DNA of 60,000 bases from Glandiceps talaboti (Eukaryota; Hemichordata; Enteropneusta; Spengelidae), in contig NC_135566.1 in assembly GCF_964340395.1 (NCBI RefSeq), positions 5,496,501-5,556,500 of the forward strand, written 5' to 3'. Shown here piece by piece: positions 12,001 through 18,085 of this stretch; the stretch's first letter is position 1, and each line of letters opens with the position of its first letter. The notes beneath the pieces are model-generated. The model was given only the letters and a program-made list of their open reading frames with translations. It was not told where the DNA came from and did no database searches. Both the position numbers and the translations under genes were made by a program.

Positions 12001-14092
12001 CGATCAGTCAGGTAGTTTTTAAACCATGATATGGTAGTGGGGTGGATGTTATAGCGTTGAAGTTTTTGAAGAAGAATAGCATGATTCACAGAGTCAAATG
12101 CTTTTGATAAATCCAGCATTAGAAGACACGAGATTTTCTTAGTATACATGTTGACAAGAATGTCATCAGTTACACGTTGCAACAGGGTTGCTGTAGAATG
12201 TTTTGGTCGAAAACCTGAGAAGGTTGAGTGAAGAACATTATTTCTTTCGAAAAAGGAGCTAAGTTGCTTGCAGACTAGACGTTCCATGACTTTTGATAAG
12301 GTGGGCAGTAATGAGATGGGACGATAGTTACAAATGTCTTGTTTGTCTTTCTTACCCTTCTTGAAGATGGGGACAATTGTAGCCTTTTTCCACTGTGTGG
12401 GCATAATGCCTTGGGTTATGGACATATTGAAAATACGAGTTAATGACGGAACAATCGCTGGCATAGAAAGTTTGATCAGGCGCGAGTCAATGTCATCAGT
12501 GGAAGATGATTTATTTGATGGCAGTGAGGATAATTCCGAATTTACATCCTCTTCAGAGACAGTCGAAAGTTGGAATTGAGAGCCAAGTGTTGGTATGTGA
12601 TCTATCAAGGGGTCTGTCGGTTGAAGTTCATCCTGAACAAGCACACCAACATTAGCAAAGTAGTTGTTAAAGTTATTTGCGAGAGGGATGGCATTGTCGT
12701 GGACAGGGAGAGTCTTATCTGATGGTTTAAGAAGTTCATTCACCTTCTTCCAAACTTTGTGGCTATTGTTAATATTTTCAATGCAAAAGTTAGCTGGTAA
12801 GTATATGTTCAATGCAAAAGTTAGCTGGTAAGTATATGTTCATCCAAAGTTAGCTGGTAAGTATATGTTCAATGCAAAAGTTAGCTGGTAAGTATATGTT
12901 CAATGTAAGTATATGTTCAATGCAAAAGAATTGGTGAAAAATCACATCAATATGTAAAATTCTGAATTTAATTTGGATTTAAACTATATGTCATTATGCA
13001 TTAGGACTGACGGTGGCTATTTTTGTGTTTTTCATGTATTTCTATGAAAAGAAGTATAAATTTGATTTTCTTGAAAACATTAGGGAGATTTATGTGAAGA
13101 AGTAATACCCCTGGTACTACCACACCAGAAAAACTAACATAGTTTCAATTAGGTGACATGATGTTTTTAACATCTCTGACAGCATTACAAGTATTTGTTA
13201 TGAATTGCACAAACAAAATACAGGGAATGATAGCATGCATGCACATGAAATATTACATTTTATCTCACTGTGAACACAAATAAACAGTTCTGTGTTTGAA
13301 TCTTCCTTGCTTCATCTGAGAATGATGTTGATTTGTGTTCACAGTGAGATAAAATGTATTATTTATATACTTGCTTGCTATCTTCAGTGCTTGTATTTTG
13401 TTTGTGTAATTTGTACAAAAAATGTATAATATGTATGATGTAAAAACGATTATGCCACCTAATGGTCTTTCTGGTTTAGTAGTAAATATATTTCTGTGAG
13501 ATTGCAAGGCTCCATATAAGAAGTTTGCACTTCAAACCATAAAACATGTTAATTTATTTGTTAACACATGATTTAAGAGAGAGCTCTGTAAGAAGATTAC
13601 AAAAAAACATTGTACAGAAGTGTCATGTTCCAGCACTTATAAATCACAGGTATCCAACAAGAAATTGTAATGTTTGGACCTTTAAAGTAAGAGGTTGACG
13701 GAAAGAACTCAGTCCAGTTGTTTACTGTGTCAATTTGTTGCAAAATAGTCATTGTCTCTAGTTTGTCTCGTCAGTGTAATTTGTTTTTTAATTGTAATAT
13801 TACTTCACACTTTTTAGTTACCAGCAGTGTCTTTGTCCTTTATGTGTTTTTAAAGTAATGTAACAATTGTAATTTGACCATTTAGGTCACGACGTTTGGA
13901 AATAAACCGTTATTATTATTATTACAATGAAGGATGAGACTCTAAATACATGACATTAGAAGTATAATGTAAAGTACTAGCTCTTACCGTAGAAGTCTTA
14001 GTGGTCGGAGAACAACAATGTAGTAAAAACTGGCATGTAATAATTCACCAAAGATACCACCAATGGAAGACAGTGTCACACAAAAATCAAAT
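360..14092 (-). CDS. TPCN1: Two-pore channel gene (TPC1-like), C-terminal half, 10 exons
   Basis: Spliced gene, transcribed right to left. Exons: 13988-14092, 10591-10662, 8497-8586, 7718-7827, 6963-7009, 6242-6310, 5603-5699, 4409-4530, 854-931 and 360-521. Every junction has AG/GT borders and compatible phase. The join is open for 316 residues and ends in TGA. The product matches repeat II of animal two-pore channels: S4 with VVLRPLRLLR and KIKKRYRDVMDTLF, S5 with YYFFAIIGMECF, pore with VTLFELTIINNWHIT, S6 with AFILEAFLFRMQY, then a cytosolic tail with TKADLS-IMYRDEV, which resembles the TPC1 tail. TPCs are endolysosomal cation channels gated by PI(3,5)P2 and linked to NAADP signalling (family knowledge). 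The NN of the repeat II filter is kept. The tail favours TPC1 over TPC2; TPC3 is not excluded. Repeat I and the S2/S3 exon were not found. The introns are loaded with mobile elements. Confidence 0.93.
636..838 (+). repeat. C-rich (CATC)n/(CACC)n low-complexity tract
   Basis: Polypyrimidine-rich: (ATTC)n, (ATCC)n, (CACC)n and C-runs. It lies in the last TPC intron; the transcribed minus strand is G-rich. The predicted frames over it are artefacts. Confidence 0.95.
854..931 (-). CDS. TPCN1: TPC exon: distal tail, TKADLS motif
   Basis: 78 bases (26 codons, phase 0 to 0), acceptor gatttcag, donor gtgaga. Encodes ESLTFRGLRGTTKADLSCIM then YRDEVK. It lines up with the R-R-TKSDLS-KMY-EEI block of vertebrate TPC1, which supports the TPC1 assignment. 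An alternative donor lies six bases upstream (gttaag). Confidence 0.88.
1130..1300 (-). repeat. Dispersed repeat, inverted pair member 1
   Basis: The reverse complement matches 22040-22201: gacaccagtgtatccttta, ttacaacacaagt, ataatg and catgttttgtat. About 21 kb from its partner. No ends or TIRs recognised. Confidence 0.65.
1491..1850 (-). mobile_element. Old tRNA-derived SINE
   Basis: Reverse-complement, diverged copy of the SINE at 26141-26500. Shared blocks: the tail (tatatagtgctttccca ... agcactttataattattacc), ctcaactccctgggga, ttgcaacctctatcctacca and caacctgcagcttccatgc near the promoter head. It lies in a TPC intron. Confidence 0.85.
2248..2601 (+). pseudogene. LINE ORF C-terminal fragment
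   Basis: The frame holds RLSINERICHRCNTNEIDDE followed by FHLLFSC, a C-x2-C-x9-H-x4-C zinc-knuckle pattern typical of the C-terminus of invertebrate non-LTR ORF2 proteins. The upstream frame does not carry the expected R-R-S-H-L block, so it is probably shifted. It is antisense to the TPC gene within an intron. A relic, not a host gene. Confidence 0.75.
2606..3125 (+). repeat. Dispersed repeat with internal GGAC/GACA microsatellite, copy 1
   Basis: Contains two diverged monomers, each reading atgcayatgtatgycat ... accaagtttgaa ... ggcatctc/agcatgtctgag, followed by (GGAC)n/(GGACAGAC)n at 3030-3070 and ggtccccgtcccggacttcgtccggtgg-type sequence (shown in parts). The same family recurs at 38396-38640. 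Antisense frames over it are spurious. Confidence 0.8.
3125..3291 (+). mobile_element. LINE 3' end fragment A
   Basis: Ends in the tail gattgattgattgac. Shares with 9466-9612 the blocks gctccatgcag, tttcatatttcattttg, cacactctctggtagtgtgt and aaagattgat. Typical 3' UTR and tail of a truncated non-LTR element. Confidence 0.75.
3778..3835. repeat. Inverted repeat, 20-bp arms
   Basis: ccaggaatgaccacattgat and atcaatgtggacattcctgg pair with one mismatch around a short loop. Intronic; probably the core of a small palindromic repeat. Confidence 0.85.
4409..4530 (-). CDS. TPCN1: TPC exon: proximal C-terminal tail
   Basis: 122 bases, acceptor gttcttaag, donor gtgagt. Encodes an acidic, helical cytosolic segment (VDIPLTKSELENN, then LASLHQQLSQV). 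The position and the I-L-K-EL pattern match the start of the TPC1 tail. Phase fits both neighbours. The acceptor tract is weak, but the frame supports it. Confidence 0.88.
4897..5185 (+). repeat. Two-copy repeat, 219 bp apart
   Basis: tcatctggaagcatactatg ... atgaaagtaacagcagtat (4904-4959) recurs as tcatctggaagcacactatg ... atgaaagtaacgacagtat (5121-5177). Intronic. Confidence 0.7.
5484..5590 (+). repeat. Two-copy tandem repeat, about 60 bp
   Basis: gccaggacatgcatgtatg and gccaggatatgtatg, each followed by aaatrgaaaatt and ataaag. Just 3' of the S6 exon in the transcribed sense. Confidence 0.6.
5603..5699 (-). CDS. TPCN1: TPC exon: S6 end and gate
   Basis: 97 bases, acceptor catacag, donor gtaagt. 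Encodes VVITIAIAFILEAFLFRMQY and then a charged segment. The AFILEAF-FRM-Y motif is the S6 end of TPC1 and is the most diagnostic stretch of the gene. Ends in phase 1. Confidence 0.96.
5866..5904 (+). repeat. (CA)n microsatellite
   Basis: Uninterrupted dinucleotide run just upstream (minus-strand sense) of TPC exon 5603-5699. Confidence 0.98.
5983..6028 (+). repeat. (CA)n microsatellite
   Basis: Second run in the same TPC intron. The frames across both runs, on both strands, are spurious. Confidence 0.98.
6242..6310 (-). CDS. TPCN1: TPC exon: second pore helix to S6
   Basis: 69 bases (23 codons, phase 0 to 0), acceptor atttacag, donor gtaagt. Encodes EAVYIVTSRWSRIYFMLFYI then SSM, matching TPC1 -HWSRLYFMTFYIVTM at the start of S6. 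Confidence 0.95.
6963..7009 (-). CDS. TPCN1: TPC exon: repeat II pore helix and filter
   Basis: A 47-base micro-exon, acceptor ttcacccag, donor gtaagc. Encodes VTLFELTIINNWHITM when spliced. This is the repeat II pore loop, and the NN pair is the selectivity filter position of animal TPCs (VNN in vertebrates, INN here). Too short for ORF finders; it was recognised by homology and phase. Confidence 0.95.
7718..7827 (-). CDS. TPCN1: TPC exon: luminal turret before the pore
   Basis: 110 bases, acceptor tttccag, donor gtaagt. Encodes a luminal segment with N-glycosylation sequons (NTS, NTT) and then YFYLNNFENILASY, close to the YYYLNNFDNILNSF of TPC1 just before pore helix 1. It ends in phase 1 and joins in frame to the 47-base pore exon. 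Confidence 0.95.
8497..8586 (-). CDS. TPCN1: TPC exon: repeat II S5
   Basis: 90 bases, acceptor ttttacag, donor gtaagt. Encodes VAIVLLIMYYFFAIIGMECF and then a luminal turn ending NCC. This matches TPC S5 (FYYSFAIVGMEFF) and the following NCC cysteine pair of TPC1. It ends with AA, completed to Lys by the next exon. Confidence 0.95.
8625..9030 (+). repeat. Decayed tandem repeat, about 70-100 bp unit
   Basis: About four diverged copies built on tttgaatgaaatatgayatcat, aacatttaca and a run aagaaaaaaaataa. It lies in a TPC intron; the minus frame across it is a by-product. Confidence 0.65.
9466..9612 (+). mobile_element. LINE 3' end fragment B
   Basis: Same family and orientation as 3125-3291; ends taataaagattgatcgatta. 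Truncated copy in a TPC intron. Confidence 0.75.
10215..10471 (+). mobile_element. Relic LINE 3' end with short tandem repeat and (GATT)n tail
   Basis: One frame reads TADAFKKNLKTYLFCRAF then stop (about 10236-10291), the usual C-terminal end of CR1/L2-type ORF2. It is followed by three roughly 37-bp copies of a unit containing cctctgaactctacatcgta (10299-10393), then (GATT)n at 10416-10471. Confidence 0.75.
10591..10662 (-). CDS. TPCN1: TPC exon: S4-S5 linker
   Basis: 72 bases, acceptor cgctag, donor gtaggt. Encodes LFKIKKRYRDVMDTLFVLLP followed by RMV, the basic S4-S5 linker and start of S5. It matches the TPC family motif LFK-K-RYR-V-DT-FELLPRM. It ends with AG, completed to Ser by the next exon. 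The 3.3-kb intron upstream holds the LINE and minisatellite insertion at 10770-12932 and the hairpin at 13.1-13.5 kb. Confidence 0.95.
10770..10916 (+). repeat. 31-bp minisatellite, left block
   Basis: Nearly five tandem copies of a unit beginning gttagctggtaagtatatg and ending caatgcaaaa. The second unit is a 29-bp variant (ttcatccaaa). The block is interrupted by the LINE at 10917. Confidence 0.95.
10917..12776 (-). mobile_element. 5'-truncated non-LTR retrotransposon (CR1/L2-like) with intact RT
   Basis: About 1.86 kb, minus strand. It encodes a reverse transcriptase with NYRPISLLP, LDLSKAFDSVNHAI (catalytic D at about 234 of the ORF), GVPQGSVCGPLLF, YADD at 322-325 and the C-terminal LDYCDTVY-like region of Jockey-supergroup elements. 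The 3' end has an AT-rich TTATTATT/TTATTTATT-type tail at 10917-10950. The endonuclease domain is missing, so it is a 5' truncation made at insertion. TTCAAT flanks both ends (10911-10916, 12777-12782), within the 31-bp minisatellite. The ORF is unbroken, so the insertion is young. CR1, L2, Rex1 and Crack cannot be separated by eye. Confidence 0.92.
11100..12776 (-). CDS. Reverse transcriptase ORF, N-terminally truncated
   Basis: Open for about 558 codons inside the element, to a stop at 11100-11102. RT fingers, palm and thumb lie at about residues 140-450; the rest is the C-terminal region. The first Met (12812) is not native: the first 12 codons are read from the flanking minisatellite, so the ORF is a chance fusion of flank and element. 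Without an endonuclease domain and a promoter it is presumably dead on arrival. FADD is changed to YADD, common in this group. Confidence 0.85.
   Translation of the reverse strand, partial: NINNSHKVWKKVNELLKPSDKTLPVHDNAIPLANNFNNYFANVGVLVQDELQPTDPLIDHIPTLGSQFQLSTVSEEDVNSELSSLPSNKSSSTDDIDSRLIKLSMPAIVPSLTRIFNMSITQGIMPTQWKKATIVPIFKKGKKDKQDICNYRPISLLPTLSKVMERLVCKQLSSFFERNNVLHSTFSGFRPKHSTATLLQRVTDDILVNMYTKKISCLLMLDLSKAFDSVNHAILLQKLQRYNIHPTTISWFKNYLTDRTQCVKLDSYTSNHIPVKTGVPQGSVCGPLLFSLYINDLPLWLQSNTPMYGYADDINILKAAPISNLDALHDELIDEINNLTTWFHSNSLKPNISKYQFMLLGTRQQLQKIPDHIKTLSTRDHVIQATTSATCLGLRLDPELKWSNHIAYLRRACGYRLITLARARRCIPEKIRKNIITATVFSLLDYCDTVYSNCSITLKCSLQRIINFAVCIQCGLKKSEHVTTARLRLDWPTIQERHNHNFNKLVKKCIINKVPSYLSELISTNDTFHQYNTRTKFHIPKAHSRSFRYRASIAANSS
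12777..12932 (+). repeat. 31-bp minisatellite, right block
   Basis: Same unit as 10770-10916. It resumes right after the LINE 5' end, again with the variant unit in second position, and ends with a shortened unit (gtaagtatatgttcaatg). Confidence 0.95.
13113..13485. mobile_element. Hairpin (MITE-like) element
   Basis: Two arms of about 160 bp in inverted orientation. The innermost 27 bases are a perfect inverted repeat (13255-13281 and 13331-13357) around a 49-base loop. Outer blocks also pair: acaaacaaaatac/gtattttgtttgt and taggtgacat/atgccaccta. No transposase. Confidence 0.85.
13700..13926 (+). mobile_element. LINE 3' UTR fragment with (ATT)n tail
   Basis: Ends ttggaaataaaccgttatta followed by (TTA)n. 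An AATAAA signal right before a trinucleotide tail is typical of non-LTR 3' ends. No coding part is visible. Confidence 0.55.
13988..14092 (-). CDS. TPCN1: TPC exon: repeat II S3-S4
   Basis: 105 bases, acceptor tttcacag, donor gtaaga. Reads FDFCVTLSSIGG then FYYIVVLRPLRLLR. The FDF start of S3 and the IVVLRPL-LLR voltage-sensor motif are near identical to vertebrate TPC1. S4 has arginines in PLRLLR. It begins by completing a two-base codon overhang and ends with CG, which the next exon completes to Arg. Confidence 0.93.
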
Positions 14093-14217
14093 CTGTGAAA
14101 ATATAAATGACATTTGTTCATGTATTATAGAGTTGTACAGGATTTTATGCCCATTAAAACTTAATTGTTCTCATCTCAGTCTGCTAACAAATCAACAAGA
14201 ATACCAGTGACACAAAA

Positions 14218-14602
14218 AGTTACTGCTACCTGTTTCATGTTAGTGTTGACTGGCTCTGTTGGGTACAACCACGCACAAACCAAAAAGAAACTGTAAATTC
14301 TACACTTTAAGATAGTAAGATTGAATGAATAGTTTCTTGTGAAATTTTGTCTAAATGAAATGAACTAACGTGCCACTATGCAGACATAAAATGCAGACAT
14401 CAAAACATTGGATCTTGCATCTCTAAATGCCATGTGGCATAATAGTTCATTTCTTTTCAAGTAGACAAAACATCAAAAGAAACTGTTCTTATTCAATCTT
14501 GCTATAAAGTGTAGAATGTCAGTGCAGGTTCTTATTGGTTTCTGAGTGGTACATTTTATCAAACATAACCAGAGAACACTAACATGACACAGACAATTAC
14601 TT
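14218..14602. mobile_element. Hairpin (MITE-like) element
   Basis: Imperfect inverted repeat. The outer blocks ctgtttcatgttagtgtt and cactaacatgacacag pair. The inner blocks ctacactttaagatagtaag and cttgctataaagtgtag pair. The middle of about 100 bases is unpaired. It contains a deceptive splice-like segment on the minus strand, rejected as an exon. Confidence 0.8.
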
Positions 14603-15548
14603 CTAGTTCCTACAGGCTCTTAAAGATTACAATTACCATTTCTTTAACTACTTATTTCAGTGTGATTTTCCTAATGACATCTTTAAGTTAGTTGTTGCAT
14701 TTTTATAATATCAATAAATTGACTCATATCATTTTCTATTTAACTTCTTCCATCAAACCATCATCTTTAGCATAACGAAAGGAAAATCAAATGGGTCCAA
14801 ATGTATCAGAATCTGTTAAGTAACACACAATAATATATTTTCATTTGGCAAGTTGTTGTTCAACTGTAGTACTTATAAGTTAGTGTTGTGCCATAGGATC
14901 AAATTGTGTAGGCTGAAGTGCAAAATAATACGTTGAATTACATTAATATCCTCAAAGTTGCATCACTTTATTACCATGGTTACTGACACAACAGACTGAC
15001 TAAATAGCTGTAAATTTGTGCAATTTCCGGAGTGGATTGGCTAAATTGGAATGGATACACCCCATTTCACTTTCAAATGATGCATTTTGAAGGGATCTCA
15101 TCAAGTAGATGTGTGATAATGACATGTAGTTGAGACAAATGGTTGGTTGGTTTTAAAGGGATGTCTGAAAAGTAAATAGGCAGACTTATTTCCCATGCTG
15201 AGCTGAATAATAATATACTATTAGACATTTTCAATGGCAATCTTTTATCACCTTTTTGCCTTAACCTTTTTGAAAACAAACAACCTCCTATTGAGACCAT
15301 TACATCAGTACTGCTGTTGGAAAGAATACATGGAAGAAAAACCAGTTTTAATAGTTAAAGGAACGTTCATGTCAGGCTTATCCCTGCCTTTATAATAATA
15401 AACTAGTATACCCAGTATTAAATACTGCTATAAACCTACATGTACTTATGATTTCAATGATAAAATAGCAGCCCTGTAATTTAGTCACTTTTGAAATCTT
15501 GAAACAAAGCCCTACTGCACTTGACATGTGTTCAGTCATTTTGGTGAT

Positions 15549-15632
15549 TTCCTGCAAGGGTTTATGGGAAAACCTCTACTGATGACATCATTCCTGCAAG
15601 GGTTTATGGGAAAACCTCTAGTGATGACATCA
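15549..15632 (+). repeat. 42-bp tandem duplication
   Basis: Two head-to-tail copies (15549-15590, 15591-15632) starting ttcctgcaagggtttatggg, with one mismatch. Recent local duplication. Confidence 0.95.
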
Positions 15633-15952
15633 CATTTACCACAATCTCTTCATCTCGGCGAAGACGTGTATTCTCATGACTAAGAATGACTATGGTTTTA
15701 TTAAAATCCAACGTCCATATTTTCAATTTGAATATGTAACTCTTGGTTTGCAAGACAAATATATTATTGATGGTATTCAACAGAAGGCTCCACCAAGTTG
15801 TATACATGTAAGTCTGACAAGTATCACAATTAAGGCTCTAGAAACTGATTATCCATGCCATGTGCACCTGTGCACTAAATTTCAGTCACAAATACTGGAT
15901 TCCAGTAATTACGTATGATAGACTAACAGTGATTAGTCTGTGCATGTAGCTG

Positions 15953-16119
15953 CAGTGTTTTTGCTAAGGTTTGGGAACCCCGGTAACAGAAAGGGGGAAA
16001 GAGGTAAAACTGGTAGTGCTTCCCATGCAATGTATCATAGTTTAGGTGGGGAACCCCGGTAAAATGATGTGGGAACCCCGGTAGATTTTACCTACTTACC
16101 GCCCTTAAATAAAACACTG
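15953..16119. mobile_element. 167-bp non-autonomous DNA transposon
   Basis: Left end CAGTGTTTTTGCTAAGG and the reverse complement of the right end, CAGTGTTTTATTTAAGGGCG, form terminal inverted repeats. AGCTG lies directly outside both ends (15948-15952 and 16120-16124), consistent with a 5-bp target duplication. The body holds three copies of gggaaccccggta. TIRs beginning CAGTG are common in hAT-type elements, which usually make 8-bp duplications, so the superfamily is uncertain. Confidence 0.7.
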
Positions 16120-17246
16120 AGCTGTATGGAATGGTATTTAGATATTACACACCTAAGAGAACTAATGATATTGAAAGGTTACGAAGGTGACAATTAAGTA
16201 ATCTCCAAAAGCTAGTGCTTACAAAACTAGTGCAGTTTTGACACAATATTACATGTGATCCTAAGAATCTGGTCAAACTTTGATTTATTACTAAGTGATG
16301 TGTATGTGATATACGAATGTGAGATATTCTACTGGATGGATTAACCTAAGATGGAAAGTAACAGAGAAGCAAGATGATGACAGCTTTGTATAAGTGCTAT
16401 AAATTATGAAGAACACGGTGTAGACAAAGTATACATGTAGATGAAAAAATGCCTTCTATATCTCTCAATGAATATAAATCTCCCTAAAGCCATTTTTGAA
16501 CAACAGAGGAAGTCATTGGCAGTAGAACAGAAATTCATTCTAAATCCTGAAGATTAGCTCAGAATATGTTTGGGTGATGCAGTTGCTAGGAAACTATGTG
16601 GAACCCTACATCTTTCAACTGTAAATGGTATATACAAAAATGTACTATGCTTGTCATAACAAGAGTGAAATCGTATACTTGTGGCTATACAGTCAACACA
16701 AGATGGCTTAAATGTGAATTTGTACAGCTGTAACAGGACACCAATATCAACCTAATAGCTAACTTTAGTCTTGAATTCATCAGTTGGTTTATAAAAGAAT
16801 AACATACATTGAAACTTAAGATCTGCAAGTGAGTCAATTGAAATTTTCTGGCGGCTATTAGGCAGCCTTTGATCTGGGTATGATAATGTTCTCAAATTAC
16901 ACCAACCTTGAAAAACCTTATTTCATCTGCAAACACTGTGAAATAAAAATGTTATTTGTAAGGTAATCGGCTTAAAATGCAGGGTTGATGATCAAATTCA
17001 TTCTATAGGGGTATTAAAACCAACCATTTATTCTATTCTTATCCACTGAGAATAAGCAACATGAAATTCAGAAAAACAGTTTAAACTCACTATATTCTGA
17101 TCAGAACTATTATGGAAAGAGTGAAGTTGCCTTTGTGATTCACTCATGGAACACAATGTTTTTTACACACTCACTCAGATACTTCAAATGTAAAATAAAC
17201 AATTGAGGTAGGGCATGCAATGGTGATGTAGAAATGGACAAGTTAC

Positions 17247-17337
17247 CATGTTGATTATCAGTTGCAAAGTAAACAATTGATGCCATTAAAATCATCAAGT
17301 CAATGTAATTTTTCAGCAGAAGACTCTTTCTACTGCA
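17247..17337 (-). CDS. Tentative TPC exon, possible repeat II S1
   Basis: An acceptor with a pyrimidine-rich tract (ctattcttttacag) and a donor (gtaact) bound 91 bases that are open only in phase 0. They encode a polar stretch followed by a hydrophobic helix around NYIDLMILMASIVYFATD. It lies 3.2 kb upstream of the first firm TPC exon, on the same strand, where S1 of repeat II would be expected. It ends in phase 1 while the exon at 14092 needs a two-base overhang, so at least one exon (S2/S3) must lie between them; I could not find it. The open frame continues 35 codons past the donor, so the true 3' border could be elsewhere. Chance is possible. Confidence 0.4.
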
Positions 17338-17779
17338 CTGTAAAAGAATAGTAATGCTTATATCACTTTTCAATGTACAGCTGAGCATGTTGTATCTCTG
17401 TTATTGTAAGTCTACAGTTGAACTGTGTTTATCTTTGTCTTAAAAACATCATGTCCCATCGGTGAAACACCAAGGAAACTTCATTTCTCCTGTAGCTATC
17501 GTTTTATCAGGTCAATGCAAACCAATCAGCAGAGCGTAGGAGTAAACTATGAAATTAGTACTACAGAGAAATTGTAATTTTAAGGGGTCAACATGAGTAA
17601 AGAAAACATCATTATCATAGCCTTTCAGTTTCAAATTAATTTAAAATAGTTTTTTTCTCCATACTTTATTTAATTTTTACCAAGAGAAAGAAAACATCCA
17701 ATAGGATTTCACATCCCTCTCTTCCTCCTTGATCACCTATATTCATTATTATAACATTCATGAGCCAGCTAGGTTCAAC

Positions 17780-18085
17780 AAAAAATATGGAATATAAACT
17801 CCAGTCGTTCCACGTCATGGCAAAGAGCATCTATGTCACAACAACACATGTCTACATCATTGGTTTTGCTGTGTTTGCAAATATGAATCAAAACATTCAA
17901 AATTGTCATCACTTTCCCTGATTTTTTTTATATTACTGGTGCTGGTATAATTATGTTATTATCCAATAATTTTCTTCTTTCACTCACTCTTGACTTAAGG
18001 GTTATTACTACTAGTCTAGTGACTCATATTGACAAAGGCAACTTGGCTGAAGAAAGAAAAATATTGGAGAATAACATCTAATTGT
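17780..18085 (+). repeat. Dispersed hairpin-bearing repeat, copy 1
   Basis: Shares the order tctacatcattggttttgc, actttccctgattttttt, tggtgctggtataattatg, gacttaagggtt, gtgactcatattgacaaagg and aaaatattggagaataacat with copies at 52465-52757 and 53325-53648. The 3' half folds back on itself. Confidence 0.75.

Noticed and set aside
12334-12579. Plus-strand 81-aa frame
   Set aside because: Antisense shadow of the reverse transcriptase.
14234-14293. Apparent minus-strand exon with good acceptor and donor
   Set aside because: Phase cannot join the next exon without a stop, and it lies in the arm of a hairpin element.
16927-16955. Short acceptor-bounded minus-strand segment (FADEIRFFK) considered for TPC S2
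   Set aside because: Only 29 bases with a stop soon after, and the ending phase is wrong.
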